Source: Tidjanibacter sp.
Lineage (GTDB): Bacteria > Bacteroidota > Bacteroidia > Bacteroidales > Rikenellaceae
Assembly: GCA_017547065.1 (NCBI GenBank)
Contig: JAFYRC010000272.1
Coordinates: 1 to 5,383 of the forward strand
Direction: 5' to 3'
Length of the DNA: 5,383 nt
Of the stretch, positions 4,763 to 5,383 are shown piece by piece (the first letter of the stretch is position 1; each line of letters opens with the position of its first letter). Below the pieces are notes generated by a model. It worked only from the letters and a program-made list of their open reading frames with translations, was not told the origin of the DNA and ran no database searches. A program made the translations under genes and the position numbers.

Positions 4763-5383
4763 TACGGCGTCCTGTGGAGGTTTCACTTTCCAGCGTTTGT
4801 GCGACCAGAGCCACAGCTCGGGACGGCGGCGAATCATCTCCTCCAATTTGGCAACGTAGCGGTCCATAATCACCGTTTCGTCCACATCCTCCACTCCGTC
4901 GTAGAGCCTTACAAAACGGCAGTTGTAGTGCGAAGGTTTGCGCTCGTCGATTTCGAGGAAGTAGACAGGCATACCAAACCTCTTGGCATAGTGGCCCATA
5001 CCGCCAAAGAAGAGGGCCGGCTGATTGAGGAACATACGCCACTTGCGGTCGCTATCTTTGAGGTAGGCATTCTGGTCGGCAATCAGTCCGAGGGCCATCT
5101 GCTCACCTGCCTTTTTACACTGCAACGCCTTGCGCGCAAGGCCAAACATAGGCACAACCTCCATGCCGAGTCGGGTGCGGAGGTGTATCATAAAGCAGTC
5201 CATAACCTTACTTTTCAGCGGGTGGTAAACACCAAGGTTGTGATAGGGGTGGTCGATGGCAAAGACCGAAAAATACTCCCACTCACCATAGTGAGCCAAG
5301 GCTGCCACCCAGTCCTTCTGACCAACCTCCTGGTCGAACTCTTCGAGGTTCTCAATGTGCATACGGCGTTTGAGCTGGCGGGG
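4751..5383 (-). CDS. LpxL/HtrB-like lipid A acyltransferase, C-terminal part
   Basis: The frame stays open to the right edge (5383), so the 5' end is missing; the Met at 5362 is probably internal. About 210 residues are visible, roughly two thirds of a usual 290-310-residue member. The family transfers a secondary acyl chain onto lipid A precursors at the inner membrane. Visible signatures, counted from that Met, are the catalytic H24-Y-G-E-W-E29 (HX4E), Y46-H-P-L-K near the substrate-binding R-T-R-L-G, a late A-R-K-A-L block, L-I-A-D96-Q97-N, and F-L-N-Q-P-A-L-F-F-G-G followed by A-K-R-F-G-M-P-V-Y-F. The family usually has HYGNWE; here Asn is Glu. The last codons and stop fall in a 7-bp repeat block. 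The glycosyltransferase follows 22 bases downstream, consistent with an outer-membrane lipid/glycan operon. Acyl chain and position cannot be read. Confidence 0.9.
   Translation of the reverse strand, partial: PRQLKRRMHIENLEEFDQEVGQKDWVAALAHYGEWEYFSVFAIDHPYHNLGVYHPLKSKVMDCFMIHLRTRLGMEVVPMFGLARKALQCKKAGEQMALGLIADQNAYLKDSDRKWRMFLNQPALFFGGMGHYAKRFGMPVYFLEIDERKPSHYNCRFVRLYDGVEDVDETVIMDRYVAKLEEMIRRRPELWLWSHKRWKVKPPQDAVISE

Noticed and set aside
1..5383. CRISPR array, tRNA/rRNA, insertion sequence or phage genes
   Set aside because: No spaced direct repeats, no cloverleaf with CCA-type end, no transposase or integrase motifs were seen on either strand.

Overview
The window reads as chromosomal DNA from a member of the Bacteroidota, most likely the order Bacteroidales. 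An Alistipes/Rikenellaceae-like genome with a mid-50s GC content would fit, but the genus is a guess. The clues are a radical SAM/SPASM gene paired with a small lipoprotein gene (an arrangement described from Bacteroidales), gene starts preceded by A-rich sequence rather than Shine-Dalgarno sites, and a possible Bacteroidetes-type promoter (TTTG, 19 bases, TAnnTTTT).

Plus strand, left part: the 3' end of an RlmD-like 23S rRNA uracil methyltransferase (1-140) overlaps by 4 bases a secreted protein with a degenerate LytM/M23-like fold that has lost the metallopeptidase zinc ligands (137-754). After a 96-base gap come cytidine deaminase (851-1306) and an S4-less RluA-family pseudouridine synthase (1336-2028), 29 bases apart. 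The theme is RNA modification and pyrimidine salvage.

An 81-base spacer (2029-2109) is unusually structured: a hairpin plus T-tract, a possible promoter, a second perfect hairpin, then five back-to-back 7-bp units (ATTAGAC type). It leads into the most interesting module: a short lipoprotein with a non-ATG start (2125-2565) overlapping by 8 bases a radical SAM/SPASM enzyme (2558-3637). This matches the uncharacterised rSAM/lipoprotein pair named from comparative genomics; its chemistry and substrate are, to my knowledge, unknown. The SPASM cysteines depart from the canonical pattern.

A perfect 14-bp hairpin with T-tracts on both strands (3661-3692) separates the convergent halves. On the minus strand, an LpxL/HtrB-like lipid A acyltransferase (running off the right edge) is followed by a GT2-family glycosyltransferase (4728-3685), 22 bases apart. 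They look like a cell-envelope operon for lipid A/surface glycan synthesis. A second heptad repeat cluster (TTGCTAA type, 4735-4762) covers this junction and encodes the last residues and stop codon of the acyltransferase. No RNA genes, CRISPR arrays, insertion sequences or phage genes are visible, and there is no gene-free stretch longer than 100 bases.
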